Notes: generated by a model not told the origin, from the letters alone. Counted from the stretch's first letter, positions 43,886-52,445 are shown. The stretch is 64,000 nt of DNA from Bacillota bacterium (GCA_023392595.1 JAEVYU010000001.1:20182-84181), one strand, 5' to 3'. Program-made: numbers and translations.

Positions 43886-44476
43886 ATGTTGAATGTCGGC
43901 ATTTTTTTATTCTCTAACGTTGAACTACTGGACTTTGCAGGGCCTTATGAAGTGTTTTCCGTTACTTCCGAACTCAATGACTACCGGTTGTTCAAGGTAT
44001 TTACGGTAACCGAAGATGGAAAAGAAATCAGAAGCGTGAACGGATTAAAAGTGGTGCCGGATTTCAGTTTTGAGAATCATCCGCCTATTGATATCTTGGT
44101 GATCCCCGGGGGAGTCGGGACCCGGTCTGAAATGAACAAACCCGCTGTTTTGGAGTGGGTCCGCCGGAATTACCAGGCCTCACAATTCACCTTTTCGGTC
44201 TGTTCCGGCGCCCGCATCCTTGGCAAACTTGGATTGTTGGACAACCAGCAGTCCATCACCCATCATGAGGTGCTTCCCGAGTTGCGGGAAATTGCTCCGC
44301 TGGCCGTGATCAAGAGCGAAAAAAGGTTTACCGATAACGGCAGGATTTTGACTTCCGCCGGGATCTCGGCCGGTATCGATCTCTCTATATATATGGTGGA
44401 AAAATTTTACGGCCCGGAGGTCAGGAATAAAACCATGGTTTATATGGAATATGGAGAGTGGGAAAGACTTCAATGA
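43886..44476 (+). CDS. DJ-1/PfpI-family protein, isonitrile hydratase-like
   Basis: The protein is 196 residues. It begins 'NVGIFLFSNVELLDFAGPYEVF', the start typical of the InhA/AraC-N-terminal subgroup of DJ-1/PfpI proteins, with the elbow cysteine in FSVCSGA and a C-terminal 'TSAGISAGIDLSIYMVE'. Isonitrile hydratase and several regulators share this fold; with no HTH domain attached it is probably an enzyme. ATG 43886 follows GGAGGG. It is the second of two adjacent DJ-1 genes of different subfamilies. Confidence 0.82.
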   Translation: MLNVGIFLFSNVELLDFAGPYEVFSVTSELNDYRLFKVFTVTEDGKEIRSVNGLKVVPDFSFENHPPIDILVIPGGVGTRSEMNKPAVLEWVRRNYQASQFTFSVCSGARILGKLGLLDNQQSITHHEVLPELREIAPLAVIKSEKRFTDNGRILTSAGISAGIDLSIYMVEKFYGPEVRNKTMVYMEYGEWERLQ

Positions 44477-44559
44477 CTGAGCTGAAAATATGGTATGATC
44501 AATAGGGAAAGTTTTTCGGTTGGCTTTGTCATATAAAAATGAAATCAAGAGGTTTAATC

Positions 44560-44976
44560 ATGAGCGTTAAAGTAGCGGCTTTTAAAAAGCTTTCTCCTGC
44601 CGAGGACTATGCTTGTTCGGTTCTGGAGATTAAAGAGTGGGCGAAGGACTTCGCCGATCTAAGAATCGAATTCGGGACCCAAAAAAAATTTCAAATGCCT
44701 TCCCGGTGCAATTCGCCGTTAAAGATCCGGGGACAGGCGCTGGCCAGTATTGCAATTGATTGCCAGCTAAAGCCTTCTTTGTTCCTTTATCCGGTTGCGG
44801 TGTCTAAATATTCCGAAAAGGCGCGCCAGGAATTTAAAGATAAGATTTTGGCGAGCTTGAAAGAATGGCTGAGCGGTAAGGTAGAGGACCGGGATACCGA
44901 AATCATCGGCCATGAAATGATGATGATAGAACTTTCGGGTGATCAATTGACCACTCATTTTTTGAGGTATTTATAA
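44560..44976 (+). CDS. Hypothetical cytosolic protein
   Basis: The protein is about 138 residues, mixed alpha/beta and without signal or membrane segments. It includes 'CNSPLKIRGQALASIAID' and 'ASLKEWLSGKVEDRDTEIIG'. ATG 44560 has an AAGAGG site, and an in-frame ATG at 44539 precedes that site. I recognise no family. It is in the same direction as the DJ-1 genes, with an 83-nt gap. Confidence 0.55.
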   Translation: MSVKVAAFKKLSPAEDYACSVLEIKEWAKDFADLRIEFGTQKKFQMPSRCNSPLKIRGQALASIAIDCQLKPSLFLYPVAVSKYSEKARQEFKDKILASLKEWLSGKVEDRDTEIIGHEMMMIELSGDQLTTHFLRYL

Positions 44977-45108
44977 TCTGCGGAATGGCGCGATGCTTTG
45001 CCGCCATTGCGGGTGTTCAATCCCGACTCTCTCCTTTCACCCATTACGATATACTATAGTAGGATGAAATAAATTTTTGAACGTTAGCCTATGAACGCAA
45101 AACCTAGT

Positions 45109-45246
45109 GAAAAGAACTTAAACAGGATTAACATGATTTTATGGATTTACAGGATTTTTTTAAAACCCTATGAATTACCTGTTTTTTTGCAGCCCATTTT
45201 TACCACGTGTTAATCCTGTAAATCCTGTAAATCCTGTAAATCCTAT
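45109..45246. repeat. Inverted and 9-nt tandem repeats (AGGATTTAC unit)
   Basis: The left part (45109-45163) reads GAAAAGAAC...ACAGGATTAACATG...GATTTACAGG and recurs near 53840 and 60074 inside the long R2 repeats. The right part (45211-45245) has about four direct copies of TGTAAATCC (reverse complement GGATTTACA). The two parts are inverted with respect to each other and could form a large hairpin. Confidence 0.75.
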
Positions 45247-45349
45247 CTCCGTTAACTTCTTTTAGACCCGACTTTTTCTAAAAAAATTTAATGCAATATA
45301 TATATTCAAAAAGTTGTAATGAAATTTCACCGGGGCCATCGGTGGCTTT

Positions 45350-45382
45350 TTCAAAGGGGTGGAGGGGCTGAAACCCCTTTGA
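45350..45382. repeat. 10-bp inverted repeat upstream of the marR promoter
   Basis: TCAAAGGGGT and ACCCCTTTGA are perfectly complementary around a 13-nt spacer. No T run follows on the forward strand. It ends 20 nt before the -35 box of the marR promoter and could be a terminator for the reverse strand or a regulatory site. Confidence 0.5.
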
Positions 45383-45401
45383 GAACGGCATGGTCTGCGG
45401 A

Positions 45402-45430
45402 TTGACAGCAGGGGAAGAATCCGTTATAAT
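45402..45430 (+). promoter_or_regulatory. Consensus sigma-A promoter of the marR-ABC operon
   Basis: TTGACA, a 17-nt spacer and TATAAT: a perfect consensus promoter about 72 nt before the marR start. Such strength suggests that it is held in check by a repressor, presumably the MarR protein itself. Confidence 0.85.
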
Positions 45431-45501
45431 GTTTGACGTACAACAGTTTTATATTCAACAAAAATACGGCTGCCGGCTGAAGAGATTGAAGGAGGTGGAG
45501 A

Positions 45502-45945
45502 ATGGAAAAAATATGGTTCGGATTGGAACTCCGGTCGTTGAACAACTTAATCCGGCGCTATTTTGAATTCGCCAGCCACCGGAAGGAAATTGAAACCGTT
45601 ACGGGTAATAACGGCTGGATTATCCGGTATCTGGCTGAAAATAAAGATAAAGATGTTTATCAGAAAGACCTGGAAGAACAATTTACTGTGACCCGTTCCA
45701 CCACTTCCAAAGTACTCCGGCTGATGGAACAAAAAGGCTTAATCCGGCGGCAGGCGGTCAGCCGGGATGCGCGTCTCAAGAAGATCGTGCTCACCGAAAA
45801 AGCCTGGAAAATCAAAGAGCTGATGCGGGAGGATGCCGAAAAAATGGAACAAAGTTTGGTCAAGGGATTTACAGAGGAAGAATTGCAAACTCTTTACTCA
45901 TACCTTCAACGGATGAAAGCTAATTTATCGCCCTTTGAAGGGTAG
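45502..45945 (+). CDS. MarR-family transcriptional regulator
   Basis: The protein is 147 residues. It has the winged-helix core 'YQKDLEEQFTVTRSTTSKVLRLMEQKGLIRR' with the wing segment 'DARLKKIVLTEKA' and flanking dimerisation helices. The ribosome site GGAGGTGGAG is strong. It is the first gene of an operon with two ABC exporter subunits and so probably represses that drug or metabolite exporter, using the consensus promoter upstream. Confidence 0.9.
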   Translation: MEKIWFGLELRSLNNLIRRYFEFASHRKEIETVTGNNGWIIRYLAENKDKDVYQKDLEEQFTVTRSTTSKVLRLMEQKGLIRRQAVSRDARLKKIVLTEKAWKIKELMREDAEKMEQSLVKGFTEEELQTLYSYLQRMKANLSPFEG

Positions 45946-45978
45946 TCTTTCAAAATTCAAGGAGGGCGAAGCGGATTG

Positions 45979-47730
45979 ATGTTCAAGAGACTCTTAGCCA
46001 GTGTCCGGGAATTTAAAAAGGACACCATTCTGACTACACTTTATGTGAGCGGAGAAGCGTTGCTGGAGATCGCTATCCCCACATTCATGGCTTATTTAAT
46101 TGACTACGGGATCACCCGTCAAAGCATGCCCGGGGTTTTGGGGGCGGGCTCGGCTCTGTTCATAGCCGCGATGCTGTCGCTATGGACGGGAGTTTTAGCG
46201 GGCCGCAGCGCGGCAATTGCTTCCTCGGGGTTTGCCAGGAATTTGCGCCGGGAAATGTTTTGTAATGTGCAAAAGTTTTCGTTTTCGAACATCGACAAGT
46301 TTTCCACCGCCAGCATCATCACCCGTCTGACCACCGATGTTACCAATGTGCAGAATGCCTATCAGATGTTAATTCGCCTGGCGGTACGTTCCCCGATTAT
46401 GCTGATCTTCGCCTTGCTTTTTTCCTTCCGGATCGACGCCCATCTGGCGTTGATTTTCGTGGCGGTTATTCCGGTGCTGGGAGTGGGGCTGTGGTTGATT
46501 ATCACGCGGGTGCACCCGATTTTCGTACGGGTGTTCAAGACCTATGATCGTCTTAACAATGTGGTCCAGGAAAATTTACACGGCATCCGGGTGGTCAAAT
46601 CCTTCACCCGTGAAGATTATGAAGAGCGGAAGTTCGCGGATATTTCCCGGTTGATCTTCAACGATTTTACCAAAGCCGAAAAAAGGTTGGCCATGAATAT
46701 GCCCCTGATGCAGTTTTGTTTATACCTCAGCATGCTATTACTGGCCTGGTTGGGGGCGAAAGAAATCATCGCCAGCCATAACAATCCCGTCGCCGGGCTT
46801 TCCACGGGAGAATTGGCCAGCCTGGTCACTTATGCGATGCAAATCCTGATGAGCTTGATGATGCTTTCGATGGTCTTTGTGATGGTGATCATCTCCCGGG
46901 CCTCGGCGGAACGGATCGTGGAGATTTTAAACGAGAAAAGCGATCTCCAAAACGGTCCTGGCCCGGTGTACACGGTCAGGGATGGTTCGATCACCTTTGA
47001 GAACGTCAGTTTTTCCTATGATCGGAAAGCGGAAGAACCGGTTCTCAGCGGGGTCAACCTAACGATCGCTTCCGGGGAAACCGTCGGCATTCTGGGCGGC
47101 ACCGGTTCGTCCAAGTCCAGCCTGGTGCAACTGATTCCGCGCCTTTATGAGGTTTCCGAGGGCAAAGTGACCGTAGGCGGGGTTGATGTCCGGGATTACG
47201 ACATTGAGTCCCTGCGTAACCAGGTGGCGATGGTTCTGCAAAAAAATGTGCTGTTTTCCGGGACCATCAAAGAGAATCTGCGCTGGGGCGACGAACAGGC
47301 CGGCGATGAAGAGACAATCCGCGCCTGTGAACTGGCTCAGGCCGACGGTTTTATCCGGGAATTTCCGGGCCAATACGATACGTATATCGCACAGGGCGGC
47401 GCCAATGTTTCCGGCGGGCAGCGGCAGCGGCTTTGCATCGCCCGGGCTTTGTTGAAGAAGCCCAAAATTTTGATTTTGGACGATTCCACCAGTGCGGTGG
47501 ACTCCAAGACCGACCAGTTGATCCGGCAGGCCTTTAAAAACGATCTACCCCATACCACCAAGCTGATCATCGCCCAACGGGTTTCCTCGGTGCAGGATGC
47601 CGACAAGATTATCGTGCTGGATAAAGGCAGAGTCGACGCAGTCGGTACTCATGAGCAATTGCTGCGAACTTGCGCTATTTACCGGGAAGTCTATGAGTCC
47701 CAGAACCGGGGGGGTGTCCTTCATGAGTGA
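45979..47730 (+). CDS. Heterodimeric ABC exporter subunit 1 (degenerate Walker B)
   Basis: The protein is about 583 residues. An N-terminal six-helix exporter domain is followed by an ATPase with Walker A GGTGSSKSS, the normal signature VSGGQRQR, and Walker B LILDDSTSAVD, in which the catalytic Glu is Asp. This is the usual sign of the subunit that contributes a non-hydrolysing site in heterodimeric exporters such as BmrCD or TmrAB. ATG 45979 was taken (TTG 45976 directly precedes it). Base composition is clearly richer in G and C than in the region after 50 kb. The stop overlaps subunit 2 by 8 nt. Confidence 0.92.
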   Translation: MFKRLLASVREFKKDTILTTLYVSGEALLEIAIPTFMAYLIDYGITRQSMPGVLGAGSALFIAAMLSLWTGVLAGRSAAIASSGFARNLRREMFCNVQKFSFSNIDKFSTASIITRLTTDVTNVQNAYQMLIRLAVRSPIMLIFALLFSFRIDAHLALIFVAVIPVLGVGLWLIITRVHPIFVRVFKTYDRLNNVVQENLHGIRVVKSFTREDYEERKFADISRLIFNDFTKAEKRLAMNMPLMQFCLYLSMLLLAWLGAKEIIASHNNPVAGLSTGELASLVTYAMQILMSLMMLSMVFVMVIISRASAERIVEILNEKSDLQNGPGPVYTVRDGSITFENVSFSYDRKAEEPVLSGVNLTIASGETVGILGGTGSSKSSLVQLIPRLYEVSEGKVTVGGVDVRDYDIESLRNQVAMVLQKNVLFSGTIKENLRWGDEQAGDEETIRACELAQADGFIREFPGQYDTYIAQGGANVSGGQRQRLCIARALLKKPKILILDDSTSAVDSKTDQLIRQAFKNDLPHTTKLIIAQRVSSVQDADKIIVLDKGRVDAVGTHEQLLRTCAIYREVYESQNRGGVLHE

Positions 47731-49654
47731 AAGGCAAACAGGCCGGGAGCGGTCCCGCGGTCCTCGGGCGCCGCAGCGCCGTTTTAAACCGGGTACCATC
47801 CGCAGGCTTTTTTCCTATATGGCCGAATATAAAATTCAATTGTTTTTGGTCGTGGTTTGCATCTTAGTCAGCGCGGCCGCCGGCGCGGGGTCTTCCTTGT
47901 TCCTGCAGACCCTGATCGATAAGTATATCCTGCCGGTGCTGGGACAGACCCATCCGGTATTGACCGGTTTGTTGAAAATGATGTTTTTAATGGGCGCCAT
48001 TTACCTTTGCGGTGTGCTGGCCACCTTGTTCTACAACCGGACCATGGTCGTGATCGCTCAGGGCACCCTGAAAAAAATTCGCGATCAAATGTTTACCCAT
48101 ATGCAGAGCTTGCCGATCCGCTATTTTGACTCCCACAGCTTCGGCGATGTGATGAGCTATTATACCAACGACACCGATACCTTGCGCCAGGCCATTTCCA
48201 TGAGTTTGCCGCAGATGTTTTTCTCTTTGGTATCGATGATATCCGCCTTTGTGGCCATGCTTTATCTCAGCATCGGCCTGACCGTCTTTGTGGGAGTATT
48301 CTTGGTAATCTTGCTGAAAGTGTTGAAAGAACTGCTGGGTCGGGGTACCAATTTTTTTGTCAAACAGCAAGAATCCCTGGGCGAGGTCAACGGCTATATC
48401 GAAGAAATGATTAACGCCCAGAAAGTCGTGAAGGTCTTTTGTCATGAAGAACGGGCTGTGCAGGAGTTTGACCGGAAAAACGACGAACTTTGCTATTGCG
48501 CCACCGAGGCGAATAAATACGGCAATATTATGATGCCGGTGGTGATGAACATGGGCTATCTGCTTTACGTATTGCTGGCCATCGTGGGCGGGGCGGCCGG
48601 TATCGCGGGCCTGCATAACCTGAGCCTGACCGGGCTCCATGCCATGACCATCGGGACGATCATTTCTTTTTTGACCCTTTCCCGGGCTTTTGTCAACCCG
48701 ATCGGCCAGATTTCGATGCAGTTTAACATGGTGATTATGGCGCTGGCCGGCGCTTCACGGATTTTTGCGTTGATGGATGAACAACCCGAACAGGACCAGG
48801 GTTATGTGACGCTGGTCAATGCTACAATCGAAAACGGCGAACTCCGCGAATGCCGGGAACGGACCGAGATGTGGGCCTGGAAGCATCCCCATGGGGACGG
48901 TACCGTTACATATACGCCCTTGCAGGGGGAAATCCGCTTTTACGATGTGGACTTCGGTTATGAGGAGAACAAGACCGTGCTGCATGAGGTCACCCTTTAT
49001 GCCAAGCCCGGGCAAAAGGTGGCTTTCGTCGGGGCCACCGGCGCCGGAAAAACCACCATCACCAACTTGATCAACCGTTTTTATGATATCGCCGACGGCA
49101 AGATCCGTTATGACGGTATCAATATCAATAAGATCCGCAAGGGGGACCTCCGCCGCTCCCTGGGGATTGTTTTGCAGAACGTCAACTTGTTTACGGGGAC
49201 GGTAATGGATAATATCCGTTACGGCAAGCTGGACGCCAGCGATGAGGAATGTATCGCCGCCGCCAAGCTGGCCAACGCCGACGGGTTTATCCGGATGCTG
49301 CCCCAGGGATACCAAACCGTGCTGGAAGGCGACGGTAGCGATCTTTCCCAGGGGCAGCGTCAATTGCTGTCGATCGCCCGGGCGGCGGTGGCCGATCCGC
49401 CGGTGATGATCCTTGACGAAGCTACCTCTTCCATCGACACCCGGACCGAGGCCATCGTCCAGAAGGGCATGGATGCCCTGATGAAAGGAAGAACGGTGTT
49501 CGTCATCGCTCACCGCTTGTCCACCATCCAGAATGCCGACGTGATCATGGTACTGGATCACGGAGAAATCATCGAACGCGGCAGCCATGAGCAGTTGATT
49601 GCCGAAAAGGGCAAGTATTATCAGCTCTACACCGGCATGTTTGAACTGGAATGA
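47723..49654 (+). CDS. Heterodimeric ABC exporter subunit 2 (active Walker B)
   Basis: The protein is about 643 residues. It has a six-helix exporter domain, an insertion of about 50 residues before the ATPase ('NGELRECRERTEMWAWKHP' region) and then Walker A GATGAGKTT, a deviating signature LSQGQRQ, and Walker B MILDEATSSID with catalytic Glu. Paired with subunit 1, this gives one competent site (its Walker motifs with the SGGQ of subunit 1) and one degenerate site. ATG 47723 has a GGGGGGTG site. The substrate is probably a drug or lipid-like compound. Confidence 0.92.
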   Translation: MSERQTGRERSRGPRAPQRRFKPGTIRRLFSYMAEYKIQLFLVVVCILVSAAAGAGSSLFLQTLIDKYILPVLGQTHPVLTGLLKMMFLMGAIYLCGVLATLFYNRTMVVIAQGTLKKIRDQMFTHMQSLPIRYFDSHSFGDVMSYYTNDTDTLRQAISMSLPQMFFSLVSMISAFVAMLYLSIGLTVFVGVFLVILLKVLKELLGRGTNFFVKQQESLGEVNGYIEEMINAQKVVKVFCHEERAVQEFDRKNDELCYCATEANKYGNIMMPVVMNMGYLLYVLLAIVGGAAGIAGLHNLSLTGLHAMTIGTIISFLTLSRAFVNPIGQISMQFNMVIMALAGASRIFALMDEQPEQDQGYVTLVNATIENGELRECRERTEMWAWKHPHGDGTVTYTPLQGEIRFYDVDFGYEENKTVLHEVTLYAKPGQKVAFVGATGAGKTTITNLINRFYDIADGKIRYDGININKIRKGDLRRSLGIVLQNVNLFTGTVMDNIRYGKLDASDEECIAAAKLANADGFIRMLPQGYQTVLEGDGSDLSQGQRQLLSIARAAVADPPVMILDEATSSIDTRTEAIVQKGMDALMKGRTVFVIAHRLSTIQNADVIMVLDHGEIIERGSHEQLIAEKGKYYQLYTGMFELE

Positions 49655-49689
49655 ATCGAAATGTGGAATTGCCGAAGGGATTTTACTCC

Positions 49690-49975
49690 CCGGATGATTG
49701 CCAAAAAATTGGTTGAGACAAAAAACAATAGGTTGATCAGAAAAAACGATGGGATGATTGGAAAAACCAATCGAAAAAATGATCCGGACGATTGGATGAT
49801 CAGAAAAAACAATTGGATGATCGAAAAAATCAATTGAAAAAATGGCCCGGTCGATTGGTTGAATGAAAAAAACAATTGCTGAAATGGTTTCGATCATTGG
49901 TTGATGGGAAAAACCAATTGAAAAAATGATCCGGACAATTGGATGAATGAAAAAATAATCGTTGAAATAGTTTTA
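49690..49975. repeat. Degenerate tandem repeats of about 21 nt
   Basis: About a dozen imperfect units resembling TTGGATGATCAGAAAAAACAA are arranged in a row. A longer period is also apparent, because the block AAAAAATGATCCGGAC recurs twice (near 49774 and 49921) and in a variant form near 49838. Several units contain ATTGG...CCAAT inversions, for example GATTGGAAAAACCAATC. No long open frame with a start supports a protein repeat. It lies directly after the exporter operon, at the boundary to the accessory region. Confidence 0.8.
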
Positions 49976-50022
49976 GTCCTCGGTCCGATAGAGAAATCGG
50001 CTTGAAATATGAGAAAACCGCC

Positions 50023-50322
50023 AAAAGCGCTGCCCTGCTTGATTTACTTCGGCACTTTTTTGGCACCCCAAGTCACCAAAAAGGTGATAGAATATTATTG
50101 TCGAAAGAAGTCAGAGAAGGCCCGCTACCTAAAGGTAGCGGGTTTCGTTTTGAATGGGTGTTGATAAAGATCAGTTAGTAAAGGGGTAGGTCTATCAACT
50201 CACCCCTTCAGATACCCTATCGGTTATCGTAACATGGTTGCCGTTCCCCTTTCTCTAAAGATAGCAGGATATGGATGTTGGAGAGAGGGGAAGTGAATTT
50301 TATTTCGTATTGAGTGATTTTG
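50023..50322. repeat. Repeat R1, copy A (split)
   Basis: Segments 50023-50095 and 50188-50322 match, in order, the repeat at 53529-53728. An additional stretch of about 90 bp lies between them and holds a CCCGCTACC hairpin. The second segment contains CACCCCTTCAG, TCGGTTATCGTAACATGGTTGCCG and CCCCTTTCTC...GAGAGAGGGG arms. It resembles the reverse complement of part of repeat R2. Confidence 0.75.
50121..50150 (+). terminator. Terminator-like hairpin within R1 copy A
   Basis: CCCGCTACC and GGTAGCGGG are perfectly complementary around a 4-nt loop and are followed by TTTCGTTTTG. The nearest upstream forward gene is the ABC exporter, about 470 nt away, with the tandem repeat between them. Confidence 0.6.
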
Positions 50323-50504
50323 GACTAAAGGATGAAGCCTTCATGTTGGAGATGGAGCGGAAGATAGTTTGCTGTTCATTGTATCATGCAGGGGTTATTG
50401 GATATATGTGGAATTATGATATGGGAATTTTTTATAATTCGGGGTCTTTCAGATTTCAGGCGGGCTGAAGATAGATTTTATAAAAATAGAAAAGGAAGAA
50501 ATCA

Positions 50505-51137
50505 ATGGAATTTGAAGTTATTAGAAAACTTTTTAATATAAAACAGAATGATGGCTTTTCGGAAAATGGTATACGTAAAGCTTGTGAAAAACATGGAAGT
50601 TTGCCTTTGGTATTACAAGAATATTACAGACAACTGGGTAATTACAAGCAGATAAATCAAACGCAGAATAAATTATGCCGGCCAAGTGAATTGATTGATA
50701 CGGAAGAATATCTTATATTTTACAAAGAAAATCAGTATGTTGTTCAATGGGCTATAAAAAAGAGTGATTTGAACAAAGATAATCCACCTGTTTATTGCTT
50801 AAGAGATGAAAATCAGTTTAAGCTTGAAAGTAATAATTTGCTTGATTTTTTATATGCAATGGCATTTTTCCAGGCGGCTAGCTGGGGACTTGAATATTGT
50901 AGTGATGATTTATATATGATTAGCCAGGAACAGGCTGAGATTATCAGAAACCGATACCAAAAGATAGAGTATGAATTACATCAGTGGATGAATATTTCAT
51001 ATTATGGAAATTGTGATGATGAGGTAATTTGTATAATTGAAAATAGTGATTACGATATGCTGTACGCATCTTCTAACCAACAACATTTTGACGAAATGAA
51101 AAAATTCATTGATAGCTTGGAACTTGAATCTTATTAG
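50505..51137 (+). CDS. SUKH (SMI1/KNR4-like) family protein
   Basis: The protein is 210 residues. It contains the SUKH pattern: 'LPLVLQEYYRQLGNY' near residue 35, 'EEYLIFYKENQYVVQWAIKKSDL' in the middle and 'PPVYCL' after it. SUKH proteins are often immunity proteins against polymorphic or contact-dependent toxins; no toxin gene is adjacent here. The ribosome site AAAGGAAG is adequate. AT-rich codon use contrasts with the exporter genes upstream. It is the first gene of the cassette-like region. Confidence 0.72.
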   Translation: MEFEVIRKLFNIKQNDGFSENGIRKACEKHGSLPLVLQEYYRQLGNYKQINQTQNKLCRPSELIDTEEYLIFYKENQYVVQWAIKKSDLNKDNPPVYCLRDENQFKLESNNLLDFLYAMAFFQAASWGLEYCSDDLYMISQEQAEIIRNRYQKIEYELHQWMNISYYGNCDDEVICIIENSDYDMLYASSNQQHFDEMKKFIDSLELESY

Positions 51138-51139
51138 AT

Positions 51140-51207
51140 AATCAGAAATGGGAAAGATACGCTCTACTTAAGTAAAACGTTCACAATCATTGAGTAGTTA
51201 TTTAGAA
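51140..51207. repeat. Repeat R3, copy A
   Basis: This stretch of about 68 bp, from AATCAGAAATGGGAAAGATACGC through ACAATCATTGAGTAGTTATTTAGA, recurs nearly unchanged at 55471-55535. It begins a few bases after the SUKH gene stop. Confidence 0.8.
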
Positions 51208-51262
51208 GGGATTCAAGGCCGTGACATTCGTAGCGCTCTTGCTTTGTGGGGCAGCCTACTTC

Positions 51263-51445
51263 GCATAACCGTGAGTTTGCACTGGCGGGGTGCGGTTTGG
51301 TCAAAAAAGCGGACTCGAAGAAGCCATCAATTCATGATCCGATTTCAATGGAGTTATGTCATGTAGTTGGCCCACCCACAGCGTTTTGGAAAGTCCGACG
51401 TCGCGACTAAGCCAAAACGCCGTCGCAAACTCGCAGACGTTAGTC
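51263..51445 (+). repeat. attC-like element E1 (complete)
   Basis: The outer boxes GCATAAC (51263) and GTTAGTC (51439) enclose perfect complementary 8-nt arms GAGTTTGC (51273) and GCAAACTC (51425). Inside is a long central hairpin with CGTTTTGG...CCAAAACG and AGTC...GACT stems. The order of boxes is that of integron attC sites (R''-L''-hairpin-L'-R'), and the length (183 bp) is longer than most attC sites. It lies between the SUKH and 51523 genes. Confidence 0.6.
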
Positions 51446-51522
51446 GTCATCTCCTAAGTTCGTGCCGATAGCGGCATCGCCCCGCTTTGGAAAGCAAAAC
51501 AACATGAATGGGGAATCAGTAG

Positions 51523-51999
51523 GTGAAAAAGCAAAAACACCATAGATATCCCGGCCCGCGTTGTAAAAGGATGAAACGCTCGGCGCGATTACAATCGGCA
51601 AAAAGTTGGTTGCCGACATATGAAGGGAAAAGTGTTATCCGGGGATATAGTAGACATTTTGGGGTAAGTTGTTTATGTGCGGCGCTGGAACTCAGAATAT
51701 TGGGTTACGACATCCGTGACGAGCGTATTGAGCAATATAAGAAAGAAGAAGAGGCCAAACATAGAAAAGCATTATTGGCAAAACAAAAAAGAATGGAAAA
51801 GGAACAAGAAAATAATCTTGGCGAATCGAATGAATGGTTTGGTTATATTGCCGGATATACAGCGGGTGGAGCTGCTTATGGAGTTGAATGGGAAGATTTA
51901 TGGGACGGTTATGAATGTTTCAAATCACCGGAAAGTGAAAATAAAGAAGAAAAAGTTGAAGAAAGTTACATCAAAGAAGCTGTCAATTCAGGTTGTTGA
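51523..51999 (+). CDS. Hypothetical basic protein, 3' end derived from a repeat
   Basis: The protein is 158 residues. The N terminus is very basic ('KKQKHHRYPGPRCKRMKR'), followed by 'GYSRHFGVSCLCAALELRILGY', a charged helix of about 40 residues and a Gly/Tyr/Trp-rich part ('YIAGYTAGGAAYGVEWEDLW'). I recall similar small cassette-borne proteins but no named family. The GTG start has a TCAGTAG context and a weak site. The last ten or so codons (from about 51969) are part of the attC-like element E2, so the original C terminus has probably been replaced. Confidence 0.55.
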   Translation: MKKQKHHRYPGPRCKRMKRSARLQSAKSWLPTYEGKSVIRGYSRHFGVSCLCAALELRILGYDIRDERIEQYKKEEEAKHRKALLAKQKRMEKEQENNLGESNEWFGYIAGYTAGGAAYGVEWEDLWDGYECFKSPESENKEEKVEESYIKEAVNSGC

Positions 52000-52115
52000 G
52001 TCATTGAAGTCGTGTCATGCAGTAAACGCGCCAACCTCCGTAGACCCAAGACGGACGTTGCCACTAAGGTCTGCAGACGTCTTGAGTGTGGAGACGCGAT
52101 CTGCCATGTGCGAAA
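51969..52115 (+). repeat. attC-like element E2 (partial)
   Basis: The stretch CAAAGAAGCTGTCAATTC...GTGTCATG aligns with the middle of E1, and 'AGACCCAAG...GGTCTGCAGACGTC' matches the E1 right hairpin in layout. The AAC-ending left box is not present; the left end lies in the coding region of the preceding gene. Confidence 0.5.
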
Positions 52116-52118
52116 TGA

Positions 52119-52445
52119 CGCTCGCATTATGCGGGCTTTGAGCAAGATCAAGATGTAGGGAAATTTATTTTATTAACCCAAAAAGTAAATGATTATTTAA
52201 AACAATTTTCAAAAAAAGGAAGAATTGCATATGTTGAAGCTGATTATTTTGGTGGGCAGGGTTTTCAAAATGCGATTGTTTGGGATAATAAAGAAACAAT
52301 ATTTTGTGAAGAAGAAGCAGTTTGGGCTATTAATAAATCATTGAACCTATTTGGAATAATTAAAGATAAAGAAAAATTTGATGAGTTTGATACTGTTGGG
52401 CTAGGAAGATACAGAGATACTGAAACGTGGTATAAATGTAATTAA
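52119..52445 (+). pseudogene. 5'-truncated gene fragment of unknown family
   Basis: The frame is open from 52119 to TAA 52443 and reads as a normal protein of about 100 residues, for example 'GRIAYVEADYFGGQGFQNA' and 'FDEFDTVGLGRYRDTETW', but it has no usable start codon. Its 5' end is joined to E2. Codon use is AT-rich like the other cassette-type genes. The missing N terminus suggests loss by recombination at the repeat. Confidence 0.6.

Noticed and set aside
47987..48640. Reverse-strand 217-codon frame
   Set aside because: It lies wholly antisense to the exporter subunit 2, which has complete family motifs; composition is typical of a shadow frame.
48755..49897. Long reverse-strand open frame of 380 codons
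   Set aside because: It is antisense to the second ABC exporter gene, has low-complexity, His/Phe-rich content created by codon bias and by the 21-nt repeats, and lacks a ribosome site.
49690..49975. CRISPR-like array
   Set aside because: The units are imperfect, about 21 nt, without unique spacers of constant length, and there are no cas genes in the window.
50271..50468. Forward 65-codon frame before the SUKH gene
   Set aside because: Its first part is repeat R1, the frame is not kept in copy B, and it has no ribosome site or family pattern.
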